This document shows positions 27,421-40,551 of a DNA stretch of 64,000 nt, one piece after another (positions within the stretch are counted from its first letter, which is position 1; each line of letters starts with the position of its first letter). The notes beneath the pieces are model-generated. The model had not been told where the DNA came from. It searched no databases and saw only the letters and a list, made by a program, of their open reading frames with translations. Both the position numbers and the translations under genes were made by a program. Source of the stretch: Myrica gale (Eukaryota; Streptophyta; Magnoliopsida; Fagales; Myricaceae); assembly GCA_963930655.1 (NCBI GenBank), contig OZ005611.1, positions 4,161,501 through 4,225,500 of the forward strand, read 5' to 3'.

Positions 27421-30400
27421 ATGGAAACTACACCAGGGAATTTGTCAAACACGGCATCTAGCTGGTGTAAGATCTCCCCAATAATTCCCATTTTTGTGTG
27501 TTTTCTTCTTGTTTCTTCTTTGGTTTGTCCTATCCATTCGTCGGAACTCAGCGAAGACCGTGCAGTCAATCAAACCTTCCGGCCAGAGGAAGAATTGCGA
27601 AAGCTTAATATAATAAGATCTCGGCTCTGGAAGATCAATAAGCCTGCTGTCAAGACAATTCAGGCATTCTACTTTTGTCTCTACGACTACTGTTTCATAA
27701 GGACTCGAGTCTCACTTCCCCTGTTTCTGCTCTGCTTGTTAACTATATTTGGGACTTACCATATGTTGGGTTTGTTTCTCTGCAGAGCCCTGATGGTGAT
27801 CTTATAGACTGCGTCGTGTCTCATCTGCAACCAGCTTTTGATCACCCTCGACTTAAAGGACAAAAGCCTCTGGTACTCGAACTTTTATATGACTAGAAAT
27901 CAAATTTGATATATCCTGGGTTCTTCAGAATCTCTTAGAGCCAAGATAGTAAGTTCAAAATGTTGAAGTTTGTTTTTGGCTTGAAAAATTGCAGGATCCG
28001 CCGGACAGACCCTATGGCCATAACCCGACGGGCGTAGTAGAAGAAAACTTTCAGTTATGGAGCATGTCTGGCGAATCATGTCCAGAAGGAACAGTTGCAA
28101 TGAGAAGAACTACTGAAGAAGATATGTTAAGAGCTAGTTCTCTCAAAAGATTTGGCCGGAAACCGGGAAAACATTTTAGAAGAGACACCAGCAGCAACGG
28201 CCATGAGGTATGCGATCAAAAACAAATACACAAATAGAGGACACTCTAGAAATTTTCTTCTTATTCCATCTTCTTCATTTATCTCCTTATTTAGCTTTGT
28301 CTTTGTTTGTCCTGATTCTTAAAGACGACAACTTTATTAAACTTGTTAAACAAGGTACAAGGAATGACAAAAAACAGCTTTTTATATTTTTTGTCTATTT
28401 TTTTCATACGAAACTGATGTCGCTGATAAACTTATTTATTCCCTTCATTCTCCTGCACAAAATTATAACACGGAATTTTGATTAGTACATGGAGCTCAAA
28501 GGATGACAAGAAAGCATCTGGTACTGCTCTCCCATATAACCAAAATAAGAAACTAGGGTTGTTGGGTTTCCTACGTCTGGCTGACCAAATATTAATCAGG
28601 TTTCTACTTATAGCTAGTCATCACAGAAATTCATGGTTGCTCTGCAAAAGTAGTTCCGGCATTTAAATGGAAAATAATGAAGAAACACGCCCAGTCACTG
28701 TACCTTGAAGAATACAAGAAACAGGGAAGGGTTCCTGAAATGATGAAAGCGTCGATTTCATTTTTTTTTGTTAGTGTATTTTATTTGATTATCATCTAGT
28801 CCAGCTGATTAGTTGGACAATTGGGTTCCAGCATGCAGTTGGGTATGTGAGTGGAGATCAGTACTACGGAGCAAAAGGCAGCATAAACGTGTGGGCACCT
28901 CGCGTGGTAAATCAAAATGAATTCAGCTTGTCACAGATGTGGGTCATCTCAGGTTCATTTGGCGATGATCTCAACACCATCGAAGCTGGTTGGCAGGCAT
29001 GTTTATATCTCCGTACTCTCAAATCTTCTCTCAGACGTGCTTTTGTTTTGTTTTCCCAGCTCTTTCATTGTGGGTTTCTTTGATAGATCCCTAATGCTTT
29101 TTCTTCTCCACTACTACACAAATGCTTTTACCCTCTCACAAGAGTTGTTAATTGTCTTGCTGGATGGAAAGCATAATCAAGTGTACTGTTGTAGAAAACC
29201 ACTTAGTACTGACTTTACTGAATTATTTAACATTTTCGACTGTGCATGAAGTTTGACAATCGGCATCCCTCTTATTAGAGATGTATATAGTCGGTCGGCC
29301 CAATTGCTTATTTCTGTCTTTTTAAATATATTAATTTTGAAAGCTACATTTAGGACATATTTATTTGTTTAAAATTTTGGGACTTAAAATTTTCAACAAA
29401 ATAAATATACTTCAAAATTTTCAACTTTTACACATACACTTTAAACTTTTCACAAACCTCAATAAACTTCGACATTCAAAAGATCCCAAAATTTTGTGAA
29501 TATTCCCCAAAATTTTGATAAACAAACATACCCTCAGAAAAACCATGGTTGGGAATTAAGTATTCCAACAAAGTTGAATACCAATATTTTATTTTGGTTT
29601 CACAATTAAAGTAGTAATTACCGCTCAACTACCTGTCGTTTTCATTACTATTTTTTTCTAATTCAATTTTTTTTCCTTTTGTATTTAAACCACGGATGCT
29701 AATTCATTTAATTTTCTGCAGGTTAGCCCAGAGCTCTATGGGGACAACTACCCTAGATTCTTTACTTACTGGACTGTAAGTTACGGTTCCTTCAAGCAAA
29801 AGATAACAATTGTAGTTAATTAACCTTCACATAGAAGTACTCATTTGCTTATTAATTATTATTATTTTCTGTCCTTATTTTTTAGTTTACTTTATTAATA
29901 CACAGACGGACGCGTACCAAGCAACCGGATGTTACAATTTGTTGTGCTCAGGCTTCGTTCAGACTAATAATAGAATCGCCATTGGAGCTGCAATCTCCCC
30001 GACTTCCTCATACAGCGGTGGACAATTCGATATCAGCTTACTCGTTTGGAAGGTAATTTAGACTTCTTCGCTAAGGAAATAAAGCCACCTTTTTCTTTAA
30101 TTATCTTTGCGTTTTCAAAGAAATTTGAGCACAGACTATAAATAGATATAGCATGGAACAAAGACGAAACAGATACAGGCATACAGCTTTACTTTTACTA
30201 TTTGTATCACTTCCTTCTTTTTCATGACTGAAGCCTGGGCGGGTTTATACAGTTATCTGGTTAAGATAAAGCTTGACCCATCTAACTTGCAAAAGACAAA
30301 TCGAGAGTCAGAAGAGTCTCGCGTATGTTAGCTAGGATTACACGTTAGCATGCATCCACAGCCTTGGACATCCTGCTCCCACAAAAGTTACAGAAAAAAA

Positions 30401-31370
30401 TTATGGTAAATTTCTCTGGACCATCGGATCTGAATACTTTCTCCAAAAAGTGATCTTCAACTGTGATGGTCAGTCAATGGCCTCCTGCCCTCCTCGGACC
30501 TCAACTTTCGAAAATCCGACTAATTGTCCATTGAAGACTGTGAAGTGCTGGAGACCAAGGGTAACACATCATGCATAATTTACTGAGCAACCCAAATAAA
30601 GAGAAAACAGAAAAACAAAAATAGCTTCCCACTAGACATGCGCCACTTCCCCACTATAGTCCATAAAACGCGTGCACTCATAATTTCAAATAATGGACTG
30701 AAACTTCTTCGTGCTTTTGTGCTTTGCAAGATTCTCTTCTTTTCCGAGCAAAAGAGCTTCAGGACCTACGCAACGCACCCTTTTCATTTGCTGTTATCAT
30801 GAACTCCGTAGGGAGCTAGCTATATATAAGCTCTTTTTTCTTCTTTTGTTTTTCTTACGACTTCTATTTTCTGTACCCATGTTACTTTTTCCGAGCTTGT
30901 TGGCATGCGCATGAATCATAATTAATGTCTGCTGAGTGATTATGGATAAGTGCAAAATGCAAGGTGTTAAAGGTTCGAGATGATATTTGTAGGATCCAAA
31001 GCATGGACATTGGTGGCTAGAGTTCGGGTCTGGAATTCTAGTTGGATACTGGCCTTCTTTCTTGTTCACCCACTTACGTGACCATGCAAGCATGGTGCAA
31101 TTTGGAGGAGAAGTTGTTAACTCTAGGCCATCTGGTTTTCACACCTCGACGCAAATGGGTAGTGGACATTTTGCAGGAGAAGGGTTTGAAAAAGCATCCT
31201 ACTTTCGAAATCTGCAGGTTGTTGATTGGGATAATAGCTTGATTCCACTATCAAACCTGAGAGTCCTAGCCGATCATCCCAATTGCTATGACATCCAAGG
31301 GGGGATTAACAATGTTTGGGGGAATTATTTTTACTACGGTGGACCTGGAAGAAATGTGAGGTGTCCCTAA
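27421..31370 (+). CDS. Neprosin-domain (DUF239) putative secreted peptidase
   Basis: Seven exons: 27421-27663, 27786-27872, 27995-28207, 28832-28996, 29722-29775, 29906-30052, 30993-31370, giving 428 residues. Residues about 18-40 (ISPIIPIFVCFLLVSSLV) form a signal peptide. The neprosin activation domain follows, with LRKLNIIRSRLWKINKPAVKTIQ then SPDGDLIDCV and QPAFDHPRLKGQKP. The neprosin domain follows, with AVGYVSGDQYYGAKGSINVW, NTIEAGWQVSPELYGD, GCYNLLCSGFVQTNN and VQFGGEVVNS. Nepenthes neprosin is a glutamic-type prolyl endopeptidase; the Glu in EAGWQ and the Glu in GGEVV are the probable counterparts of its catalytic pair, an inference by position. Introns 1 and 4 need GC-AG splicing (CAG/GCATTC and CAG/GCATGT). 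An in-frame upstream Met at 27283 would add 46 residues before the signal peptide and is less likely. The biological substrate is unknown. Confidence 0.88.
29347..29537. mobile_element. MITE in neprosin-gene intron 4
   Basis: The left end ACATATTTATTTGTTTAAAATTTTGGG and right end CCAAAATTTTGATAAACAAACATACCCT are inverted copies of each other. The interior is AT-rich without coding potential. It belongs to the same family as the copies at 21128 and 59604. It sits within intron 4 (28997-29721). Confidence 0.6.
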
Positions 31371-34300
31371 AGGGAAAGGTACAGAGGCGTGGAAAGTTAC
31401 TTTAGTTTTATGTTTTTTTTTGGTTCGGTGAGCTTGGAGTATATCTTTACTTTTGTCAATCAATTATTCTTCCTTCTTATTCTTTTTTCTTTTCACTACA
31501 AGGTGAATTCATTGATTATACCACCTTTAGGGACTTGGTGTAAATTTGGGCAAAGAAATAGTGAATATACTGTGGTTTGTGATTTCCATTATTTTGTCTT
31601 GTCCCTCTGTTTGTTGAGGAGGAAAGATCGGACGTATTCTTTGGAGGGGAGAGGGGGTTCTGGATATGAAAGATTGGGATTCAATTTTTTTTTCACCCTT
31701 TGGAACCATCCAATTGGCCAAACCTACTGTCTTAGTGGTTGCATTAATTGTCCACAAATTAAATGCCTGCCGGGGAAAAGCATCCATCCTTTCTTTCTAA
31801 TGGGAATTTATTTTCAGGAATGTGATTCCCCTTTGCTCTAAGACTTTACAAAGCGCTCCTGCAATTTCTGCAGAAACTTTACCCTGGCCTATTATCTCTC
31901 TCTCTCTGGTCATTTGCTAAACGAGGGGAACAGCTTCTTGTAAATTAAAAATTTGAGCTACTCTGTTAGCATGTGGACCCAGCTGGACGAAATACGAAAC
32001 ATATCGAGTAGAAAACATAAATAATTAGCTTTGCCCATGAAGGTTAATTAATATACTATAACACAAAAGTAAGCATTCTTTCCTTGGAATGTAAGATATA
32101 AAAAATTAGATATAATTAATGTCCTTGCTTACAATTCGTATAAAAGAAAAGTGCTGGATCGATGATGTATCTCACTTGAGCCCCCAAAGAACATTGACCA
32201 TCATTATTTGCAATACAAAATCATTTCCATCATTAGGCATTTCTCCATCGTCGCGATGCGTATCCACGTGAGTGGGTGTGTCGTTTAAAATGCATCTGCT
32301 CAGTCGTTTTTATGTGCAAACTTGCCAGCTATATCTTTTTCTTGAAGTCCACGTTTTACTTCAAGTTAAAGCAATGGGTGTACACCATTATCGAACTGAG
32401 ATTCTGCATATTATCGTAGAACGGAATTTCTTCTTTCTTTACATACTTTTGAAGCACTTCAAACTTAGCAGATTGTACATAAAAGACAGCAATTTATTTT
32501 CAATTATTAAATGCTCTGTATCTCCTTTATGCGCAAACTTGCCTTGAATTGTTCTGACAAAGAATTATAATGGCAAAGGTCATCCATTAATTAACCGAAT
32601 TTTTACACAGTTCTAGTCGAGTGTCTTCTCCGATGTTAACTTTCTTTCAACCTGTAGATTTTCAAGTCATAACCTTTCTTGATATGAGGGAAACAATTTT
32701 CTCAAAGGAAAAGGTACAGATGCACCATCATCTACAATATTTAGGCGCGTTAAGAACGGCACTACGGACCTCTCTTCACGTCCAAAAAGGGTGACCGAAA
32801 GCACCAAAGTCTATAAATTAAAGAGATTCTTTGTCTAAGCACTCAATAATTTTAAGATGAAGCTAATTTGATTGACGCTAATGAAGCACCAACGAAGGAT
32901 GTATGAGAGAGAGAGAGAGTTGACATGGACGCCAAGTCGGTGCAGAAGATGTTAGAAGTCAAACATGCTAGATCTATACTTGAACTTGAACTTGAAGCAT
33001 AAGCGAATGCGTAGTAAGTGGATCAGAAAGCAAGTCCAGGGACCGACAACAAAAAGAGGTTACTTTTGTTTTTTTCCTTGTATCTCTGCTTTCATTTTTC
33101 ATTTTTTTCGTTTTTCCAGGCCCTTGTATTGCTGGTTTCAATTGCAGTTTACATCGGGGTTCCAAGGTCCTCTTCTGCTTCCAGTTAAAGGACCCCACCA
33201 GACACCAGAAATGTCCGACTCATCCACATAAGGGTCTACAAGTTCTTCTGTTGCTTTTTTGTATTGGAAGCTAGAATTCTATATATGTTGACACCTGCCA
33301 GAGCAAGGCAGGTTTGTGCCGAGAAAAGTCAGCAACCTCGAATTATCTTCATCACTTGTGTACCCTACGGTCGTACAGTTATATATGAAAGTCGGGGTCT
33401 CTGGCTCTCTGCTATCTCTATGCTGCATATCTGCGTAGAATTGTGAGATGTGCGCGTTTTGACTACGATTTCTCTGTGTTCCCTTTTTCACGTACACTGG
33501 TTGTCAGGCAATGCAATTATGCAACTGCTCGTTCATTATCTGAAACTTAACAACACAAGAAATCGAAGGCTAGTTTTGTTTTCCTTATTTCACAAGCCAA
33601 CCCTAAGACTTCCAGTCCTCACCATAATTTCTCGATGTGACCTCCTAATAGGCTGAAAGTTAGGGAGGGAACCGGAGGTCATTGGCGTGTTGACAGGAGA
33701 ATCTGAAGCGAGAGACAAAACCAGTAAAGATTAACCGTTGAACTCTTCTTCTACGGCAAGCCTTTTACAGAAATGCTGGTTATTTGGCAGAGTCAAATTG
33801 TTCAAGGTTTTAACCCAAGTCGTAGTCTCTTGGGCTCTTGGCTGTAGTGTGGAATAGAAGAAACGAAAAACAAGAAAGTACCCAAAATGATTTTTATCTT
33901 GGGCACAAGTTTGGGAATATCACCCACCCTGATGAATTTTAGGATTCACAACGAGCGAGTTATTTCAAAAGTCGCTGCTAAACAAAGAGCTCATTCATAA
34001 ACTTTGTGTAGACTTTGGACAGATATCTCTATTTAGTGTTCAAAGGTTTTAAAGTAGGGAAAGTTTCAGAAACTTTTTATGCTCGATTACAGCACTTTTG
34101 TTTATAGGCAGGAAACAATAAATAAAACAACAAATGCCAGGAAGTTAGCAACTACAAAAACACAGGCAAAGAGTTGATATTTTCTAAGGGTGAATCTTAA
34201 AGACTGAAGCTCATCCATGTCAAATTTCTCCCTCAAGGGCATATCTTAGAGGTCACTTGCTGGTATAAGAGAATTCTTCATATCAGCTTTGCCTAGCATA

Positions 34301-35450
34301 GTAGGAATTAAATCCATCATAGCTAGAAGCCAGCTACTGATTTCAGGCGGGGGTGAGTCACCTCTCACGCCCCATTTTCAGCTCTTGACTGCTTTCTTCA
34401 GCGACCAAAGCTGAATTTCTGTTATTCTACTACAAAACCTCGTTTACTCTCTACCAAATAGGGCTGTCCAATAGCCAGTCCAGTTCGTTCCGGCCAAACC
34501 GGTATGTTTGTAAAGTGAACATACCGGACCAGACCGGACCGGTCATTCTAATAGAACCAGTCCGGTCCGGGTTGGACGGTTTGAGTCATGCCATTTTGGG
34601 CCTTTTTTGGTTTGAGTCTCTTAGCATTTTTACTTTTTTAGGCCTTTTTTGGATTTTTTTTACCGGTTTGGAGTGGTATACTCCGGTCTAGTTCTGGTTT
34701 TCCATATAGGTAACCCGGAACCGGACAGGAGTACACCGGTTTCGGTCCGGGTTGGCCGGTTATTTGGACAGCCCTACTACTAACAGATGAGAATGGAAAA
34801 CAAGTATAACATTTTAGTGCATCGAGATTCGAGAAAAAAGTTACTCATCCGGAAGAAAGAATTGAGCTTCAATTCAAGTCCTCATACAGATTGGTCATTC
34901 ACCGATCCAGCTCTCATAGCAGCACTGACTTGAATATACTGAGGCCCGACTAACAAATAAATTCTTTCCCAGAAATATAAGTGTGTCCATTCACGAATAA
35001 GTCACTAAAAGATTGAACTGCCACAGATTTGAAAAGTTTTGAGCATCTAGCATGGAAATAAGTCCTGTAGGATGGAACCTAATCATCACCAAAACCAATA
35101 TTCTAATGATTAGCATGCTACTGGCTTTGGACATATTGCCTGTGTCAGGCAACCAGCCAAACTGGAACCAAAAGTTTCTAATAGCAGCCATAGACAAAAG
35201 CTATGCAGCAACTAGTTAGTACAGAATCTACAGCTTCTATATATGTAAAATAAGAACCCTTGGTCAAGCATTTCCTGATGTCAACTGGACAAGGCACTAC
35301 TTAATGGGTTATGTCATGTGTCATTGCACATTGATACCCAAAAGATGGGGACAAATCATTATTGAAACAGAATTGCTGGTAGACGCCATCCAAAAATTGC
35401 TTTTACAGACACTGAGAGACCAAAAATATGAATGAAAGATAAAAGGAAAC
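31371..35450. other. Intergenic between neprosin and PPR 3' ends
   Basis: About 4 kb without a recognisable gene. The sequence after the neprosin stop is probably its 3' UTR. A GA microsatellite lies near 32906-32920. ORFs in this stretch (for example 32272-32547 and 33279-33497) are short and unmatched. The one defined element is the MITE at 34461-34774. Confidence 0.5.
34461..34774. mobile_element. CCGG-rich MITE with GGGCTGTCCAA termini and TA duplication
   Basis: The element starts GGGCTGTCCAATA and ends TTTGGACAGCCC, a 12-bp terminal inverted repeat, with TA on each outer side. The interior is unusual for this AT-rich region: many CCGGACC / GGTCCGG / ACCGGTTT motifs in both orientations, so the ends can fold back. 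The TA flank suggests a Tc1/mariner-type mover, but TA can also be chance. Confidence 0.7.
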
Positions 35451-37585
35451 TCACTCAACACATATTGTCTCAAGCAACTTCATGCAGGCCTCATTCACCT
35501 CAATGTTTTCCATCTTCAGCCGGCGCCGTATTGCAGGGCTTGTCCTTCCGGCAGCTGCATAAGTTCTTATCAATGATTCAAAAACCTCTGCCCCTATGCT
35601 ATCCACAGCCTTCTTCAAAATCTCAAGAAAACCTTCTGCACTATCAACATCCTTTTCCTGCTCAAAATGCCCCATCAAACTGCTTACAACCACAGATGTT
35701 GGAACCCACTTCCCACCATCCCCTCTACCAATAGATACTGCATTGGCAACACAATCAACTGCCAATTTGAATTCCCCACTTTTCAAGTAATAATTCAAAA
35801 AGATCTCCCAGGTTTTAGCATTAGGCTTGGCCCCTCTCCTGCGAGCCCTCTCCTTGAGTTCCTCAGCTTTCTCTAGCAAACCCTCTTTTGCATAAGCTCC
35901 TATCAAAGCATTTGCGATGCGGATATCATAAGTAGAACACCCAGATTCCCACTCCCGGAAACACTTATCTGCTCCTGGTAAATCTTTTAGGTTAACCAGA
36001 GCCTGAATCATGTTCAGATAGCTTGTGTTTGCAGTTTTAGGAAACACCAACCTCAGAGAACGCCAGACCCGATAAACTTCAAGCAGGTTACCTGTTCTCC
36101 CATACAATGTAATCAGGAACTGGTAGGCAGAGAGATCTTTGCAGGCATTTCTCTTCTCCAATTCCTTGAGTGCCTTTTCTGCCTTCTCCAAAAATCCAGC
36201 ATCAACATATATTGACGCTAAGTTGCTATATGTTGTCCAATCTCCAGCAACTCGGCCATCCCTCTTCATCTCATCAACAATCCTTTCAACCACAGCAATA
36301 TCATTGACGGCAGCAAGAGCCCTTATCCAAACATTATACGTATAAGAATCCAGCATGATATTAGAGGCCTTCATTTCCTGTATGATGGCTGGGATCTTTT
36401 CTGGCTGCCCATTTTTAGAGTAAAGGGTCATAAGGCTGTTATAAGGCATGGAGGTTAAAGGAAGGTTAAGTTCCTTCATCTTCTCCATGAGAGCTTCTGC
36501 TTTTTCAGTCATCAGTTCCTTGCAGTAACAGTTCAGGAGTGCACCATAACAGAGATGATTTTTTGATGATTCAGGAAGTCCGACAAAATAATTTTCTGCA
36601 GCAGCAATGCCTCGTGTTTTGGAAACTAGATCGAGATGCACAGCTTGATCACTGACCGTTTTATTCATCCCCCTTTTGCACATAGTTTCTGAAAGCTGCA
36701 ATATTATAAATTAAGTATCCAGTAATTTTTTTAACTTGCAGTAGCGATTAAATATACAAATGCCAAAAGATAACTAAAAACATTACAATGAACAATGTGA
36801 TAAAATAAGAATGAGTCACTTCAGAGAGAGAGAGAGAGAGGAGATAGGAAACCAGACTAGATCAGCTAGCCCATCTGGCAACTACATTACCAAAATGCAG
36901 TGCCTTAGGGAACTAAAGAGAGCAACACTTTGATAACGAGTAGAGCTATTCTATTCATCTCAAGGAAAAGGATGCCCAGATAAGACAAGTCGCACAGACA
37001 CAGAGGAAATATACCACTACAAGCATTCACGCATTTTGACACACTCGAATTCTAGAAAAAGCAAATGCACCAACGCTGCAAACCCTATTCAAGCTATAAT
37101 GGAAAAACTCCGCAAGCCGGTGGCATTTGCACAAAATCATAAAACTACGGAAGCTGTGAATGTAGAATTAGCTTAATGTCAATTAGGATAGAAGCAGAAA
37201 GCAATTGATCATAAATCTTAAATCTAGTCCCTCTTCCATTTTACTCATATTGCATACAGTAACCATTCGTATTGCAGATGTTCTACTAATCTAATATAGA
37301 TAAAACTATAAATTTCCTGGAATTAACAACAGAAACAGAATACGGCTTAAGAACCTTGAGAGCAGGGGAGTAGAGCTTGCGTTCGCGAAGCTTCTTGAGG
37401 GTGTCGCCAACTTCCCATTTGTAGACTCGCTTGTGGCTCTTGAGAAACTGGTTGAGCTGGTGCCGAACGTTCGCCTCCGAGCCACCTTCCCTGAAGAGCC
37501 TCGTGTACAGCGCTTCCTCCAAGAACTTCTTCGACCTCTTCGCCACGCTCTTCGTGCGCCCGAACTGAAACTGCTGCAACGCCAT
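35451..37585 (-). CDS. P-class pentatricopeptide repeat (PPR) protein, probably organellar
   Basis: Two exons on the minus strand, 37585-37355 and 36695-35451, spliced GT-AG, give 491 residues. Residues 1 to about 75 (MALQQFQFGRTKSVAKRSKK) are basic and fit an organellar, probably mitochondrial, targeting region. Then come LYTRLF, LNQFLKSHKRVYKWEVGDTL and LRERKLYSPALKLSETM, typical of the small P-class PPR group with few introns. About eight degenerate 35-residue repeats follow, for example YGALLNCYCKELMTEKAEAL, YNSLMTLYSKNGQPEKIPAI and YNVWIRALAAVNDIAVVERI. No E/DYW extension is present, so RNA stabilisation, splicing or translation is more likely than editing. The RNA target is unknown. The intron carries a GA microsatellite near 36822-36840. 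No lesion is seen. Confidence 0.9.
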
Positions 37586-38344
37586 CTTTCAAATGCAATG
37601 GCTTTCAGTCTCCGAAGTGAGGATTTTCGTTCCGACTTCTCTGGTAGTGCACTAAAACCCTAGCGTCGCCGAGCAGCAGGAGTCGGAAAAAAAAAAATGA
37701 ATGCAGGAAGGTTCTGGGCTAAGTATGGAAATTGGGCCCAAGTGTACGAGCGAGTCAAAGCACGCTCTCGATGGACCAGGGTAAAGGCCCAATTAACTTC
37801 TTTTTTTTAATCGAAGGCCCAACTGACTTAAAACAAAGACTGCAATTTCTACTAAGTTTCTAAATCGTTTCCCCTTTTTTTTCCCCAAATTTAATACTGG
37901 AGTTATATATTTATTGGACTCCAATATTATAAGGAATTCCACCCCTCCTTAACCACAATATCTTGGCCCAGATGGTGATTTTGTTAGTGGAACCCCTGGC
38001 ATAAAATTTGACAGGTCATATATCACTCACATGTATAATTATATATATATGGGGCTAACAATATTATCTGATCCGGGATTATCACAGATGGTTTACCTAG
38101 GAGCTGTATTTTATGATTATCCTAAATGCTCCTGCACCCAGATCCATTGATCCAAAATCAAAGGCAATTTTGCCTCGTGCTTGATGAGATAGAGAAATCT
38201 AGGGAAAATGTTTTTGTAGTTGTTTCGTATTTGGCAAGTAACGTGCCAATATATGAAACATGGACGTGGGGGGAAGTGACGAACTTACGAGTCAATGAAA
38301 GCTCATTAAAATTATATATATTGATTTCAAAATAACTAATTATT

Positions 38345-38530
38345 ATTGAGGATGTTAGATTACGGAAATTTTGGGTATTGAGATTTAGAAAATATTATAA
38401 AGTAAATATATATTATGGGAGTTGGTGAAAAAATGAAGAGAGAGATATTTTTTAAAAAAATATTATAATAATAATAATAAATCATGTGATAAATTTTTTA
38501 TTACTAAACTCAAATAATTGATCCAACTAA
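38345..38530. mobile_element. Degraded AT-rich MITE-like insertion
   Basis: AT-rich sequence shares GGTGAAAAAATGAAGAGAGAG and a terminal ATTTTGGGTATTGAG / CTCAAATAATTGATCC arrangement with other short elements in the window. The terminal repeats are poor, so the boundaries are guesses. Confidence 0.3.
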
Positions 38531-38692
38531 TTGGGCTCAAACAAGACCTAAATTTCACTTAATAAAGTTTTTAACGTGAAACACTCGTCACTTATTCTCT
38601 GTGAATTCGAAGTATTATAATCAAACTATCTGAGACAAGTAGATCAAAATACTTTATAAATCTTTATTCGAATTGTAAGTGCAATTCTAATC

Positions 38693-40551
38693 TTTTCTTT
38701 GTGACGAGGGAAATCCGGGCACCCAACCACGTGCACCGAGTTCGGACGAACCTTGTGAAAACCCGTTTAAAAAGAAAACAAAAGAGGCCGGAGTGGTTTG
38801 AACCACTGACCTGCCAATAAAGAAGCCTTAACCACTGAGCTGCAAATGGTTGCATGTTTTAATAGGACGCACATTATATTTATTATGTTTAGACGTTTAA
38901 ATGAGAAAAGAGGCAGCGCGAGGATTCGAACTGGGGTGCTTGGGAGAAGAGAAGAGGCGCGCGGACCACTGAAGCGCCTGATTTTTGTTAAGTTTAAATG
39001 AAGTTTTAAATTATTTAAACGTTGTTTTCGCCATATTTTATTTTAATGAAACGTTGCGTTTTGATTGTCTTCTTCCTCAACCCTAAAAACCTTTTTGATT
39101 TTCCTTGTTCCAGTACCTGTTCGCCGACCTTTCAGTTTTCTCTCTCTTAATTTTCTCACCCTTTCACTTCATTTCCTCATCTGTTACACCCATTTTTCGT
39201 CTGATTTGAGTAGCATTTTCAACTCCAACGTAAAGATCTCGAAGTTTCTCAGTAACCATGCGATTTATTGTGTTTAATGATGGATTTCGAAAAGCCATAA
39301 GTTTCAACCGAGATTCAATGCAATTTTCGGCCAAATCTTGGGTTCTCCTCACCTATAAAAGGGGGCGCTCGTTCAGAGGTTGAGCACACCTCTCAAATCT
39401 GACCTCATACATCATTTTTGAGCAATTTTTCTCTGTCTCTCTCTCCCTCTTTGCTGCGAATTCTTGAAGTTTTTCGGTGACGGTATGCTCTGTTCTTTCT
39501 CTACTCCGATCACGTGTGTAATTCGTTTCAAATAGTTGAACGAATTATACATTGTGAAATTCAAGTTTCAAACATCATTTTGATCCCTAATTATTTTTCC
39601 GGATTATTGTTAGGTTGTGCTAATAGCGGGGATATCTAATTTTCAAGCGAGTCAGGTAAGCGGGGTAACGATAGATTTTTCCTCGATTATATGAAATAAC
39701 GAGTTTTGAAAATTATACTGAAGTCTATTTTGAATTTTTTTGGATTTCACTGTTATTCAATTACTGGTTATACTGAAATATGATTTTATGTTGTTAATTA
39801 CTGTGTTATGTTTCGAAATCCCGGTGGCAATATGTATTACTGATTACTGTTATTACTGTCTCTGTTGGTACCAACTCATTGATTACTGATTACTGGTGCA
39901 TCTATTCTTCGGAGTGATGGCACAACCCTGCCATAGGGTAAATATGGCTTACTGATATTGCCTAAGGGAAATTTATGAACTATTGAAAAATCAATTGGAA
40001 ATTTATTTTAAAAGATTATTATTAATATTTTTATTCTCCGCTTACTGAGTTGTCGAACTCACTCCGTTAATATATTTCTATTTTCAGAGAATTTAGAGGA
40101 GCATGTTGAAGATCGAGCTTAGATGGCATGCGGGCTGGGATAGATGAGAATGGAGTTTTATTTTATTTTACATTGCATTTTGTTTTATTGAGACTTTTAT
40201 TTAAGTTTATGATTTTGAAAGTGAGGAATATATATTTAAGTTTATTTGGAATAAATTAATTATATATTTTAAGTTATTTGAAATTTTGTTTAACTAAAAA
40301 GTCCACTGGTAGACCCTGCTGGGTTTGGGGTGTGACAAACTTGACCCAGTATACGCACGAGGTGGGCTTAACACCACGATAAACTCCGGGCAGTGCAACC
40401 CTCCCAAACCACACATGCCAGTTAAGTCCAGCTTCGCTGAGGGAGTGACCCTAAGAAATTGTTTGCACCAAAGATGATTCAAACTTGGAACCTCAGGAGA
40501 GCAAACCCCTAAACCCCAAGCCTTCACCACTTCGGCCAATCTTTTGGGTTG
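38693..40551 (-). mobile_element. tRNA-derived SINE, split by a solo LTR
   Basis: An exact 14-bp direct repeat, GTGCAATTCTAATC, lies at 38679-38692 and 40552-40565. Read on the minus strand, the sequence just inside the right copy has a tRNA-like Pol III promoter: box A-like TGGCCGAAGTGGTGAAGGC and box B-like GGTTCCAAGTTTGAATC. The sequence just inside the left copy ends CCTCGTCACAAAGAAAA, an A-rich SINE tail. Removing the solo LTR (38754-40337) and one copy of its target duplication leaves about 270 bp, a normal SINE length. Confidence 0.75.
38754..40337 (+). mobile_element. Solo LTR, Ty3/gypsy-like, inserted in a SINE
   Basis: The LTR runs from TGTGAAAACC to GGGTGTGACA (1584 bp), flanked by AACCT (38749-38753) and AACTT (40338-40342), a 5-bp target duplication with one mismatch. 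It contains the CTTACTGAGTTGTCGAACTCACTCC motif (about 40042-40066) typical of plant Ty3/gypsy LTRs. No primer-binding site follows and no second LTR or polyprotein is seen, so it is a solo LTR left by recombination. A tRNA-like stretch at 38781-38842 is part of the LTR. Confidence 0.75.

Noticed and set aside
38781-38842. tRNA-like stretch (GCTCAGTGGTTAAGG ... GGTTCAAACC on the minus strand) as a tRNA gene or a separate SINE
   Set aside because: It lies inside the boundaries of the solo LTR, no acceptor stem pairs properly, and plant gypsy LTRs often carry such sequence.
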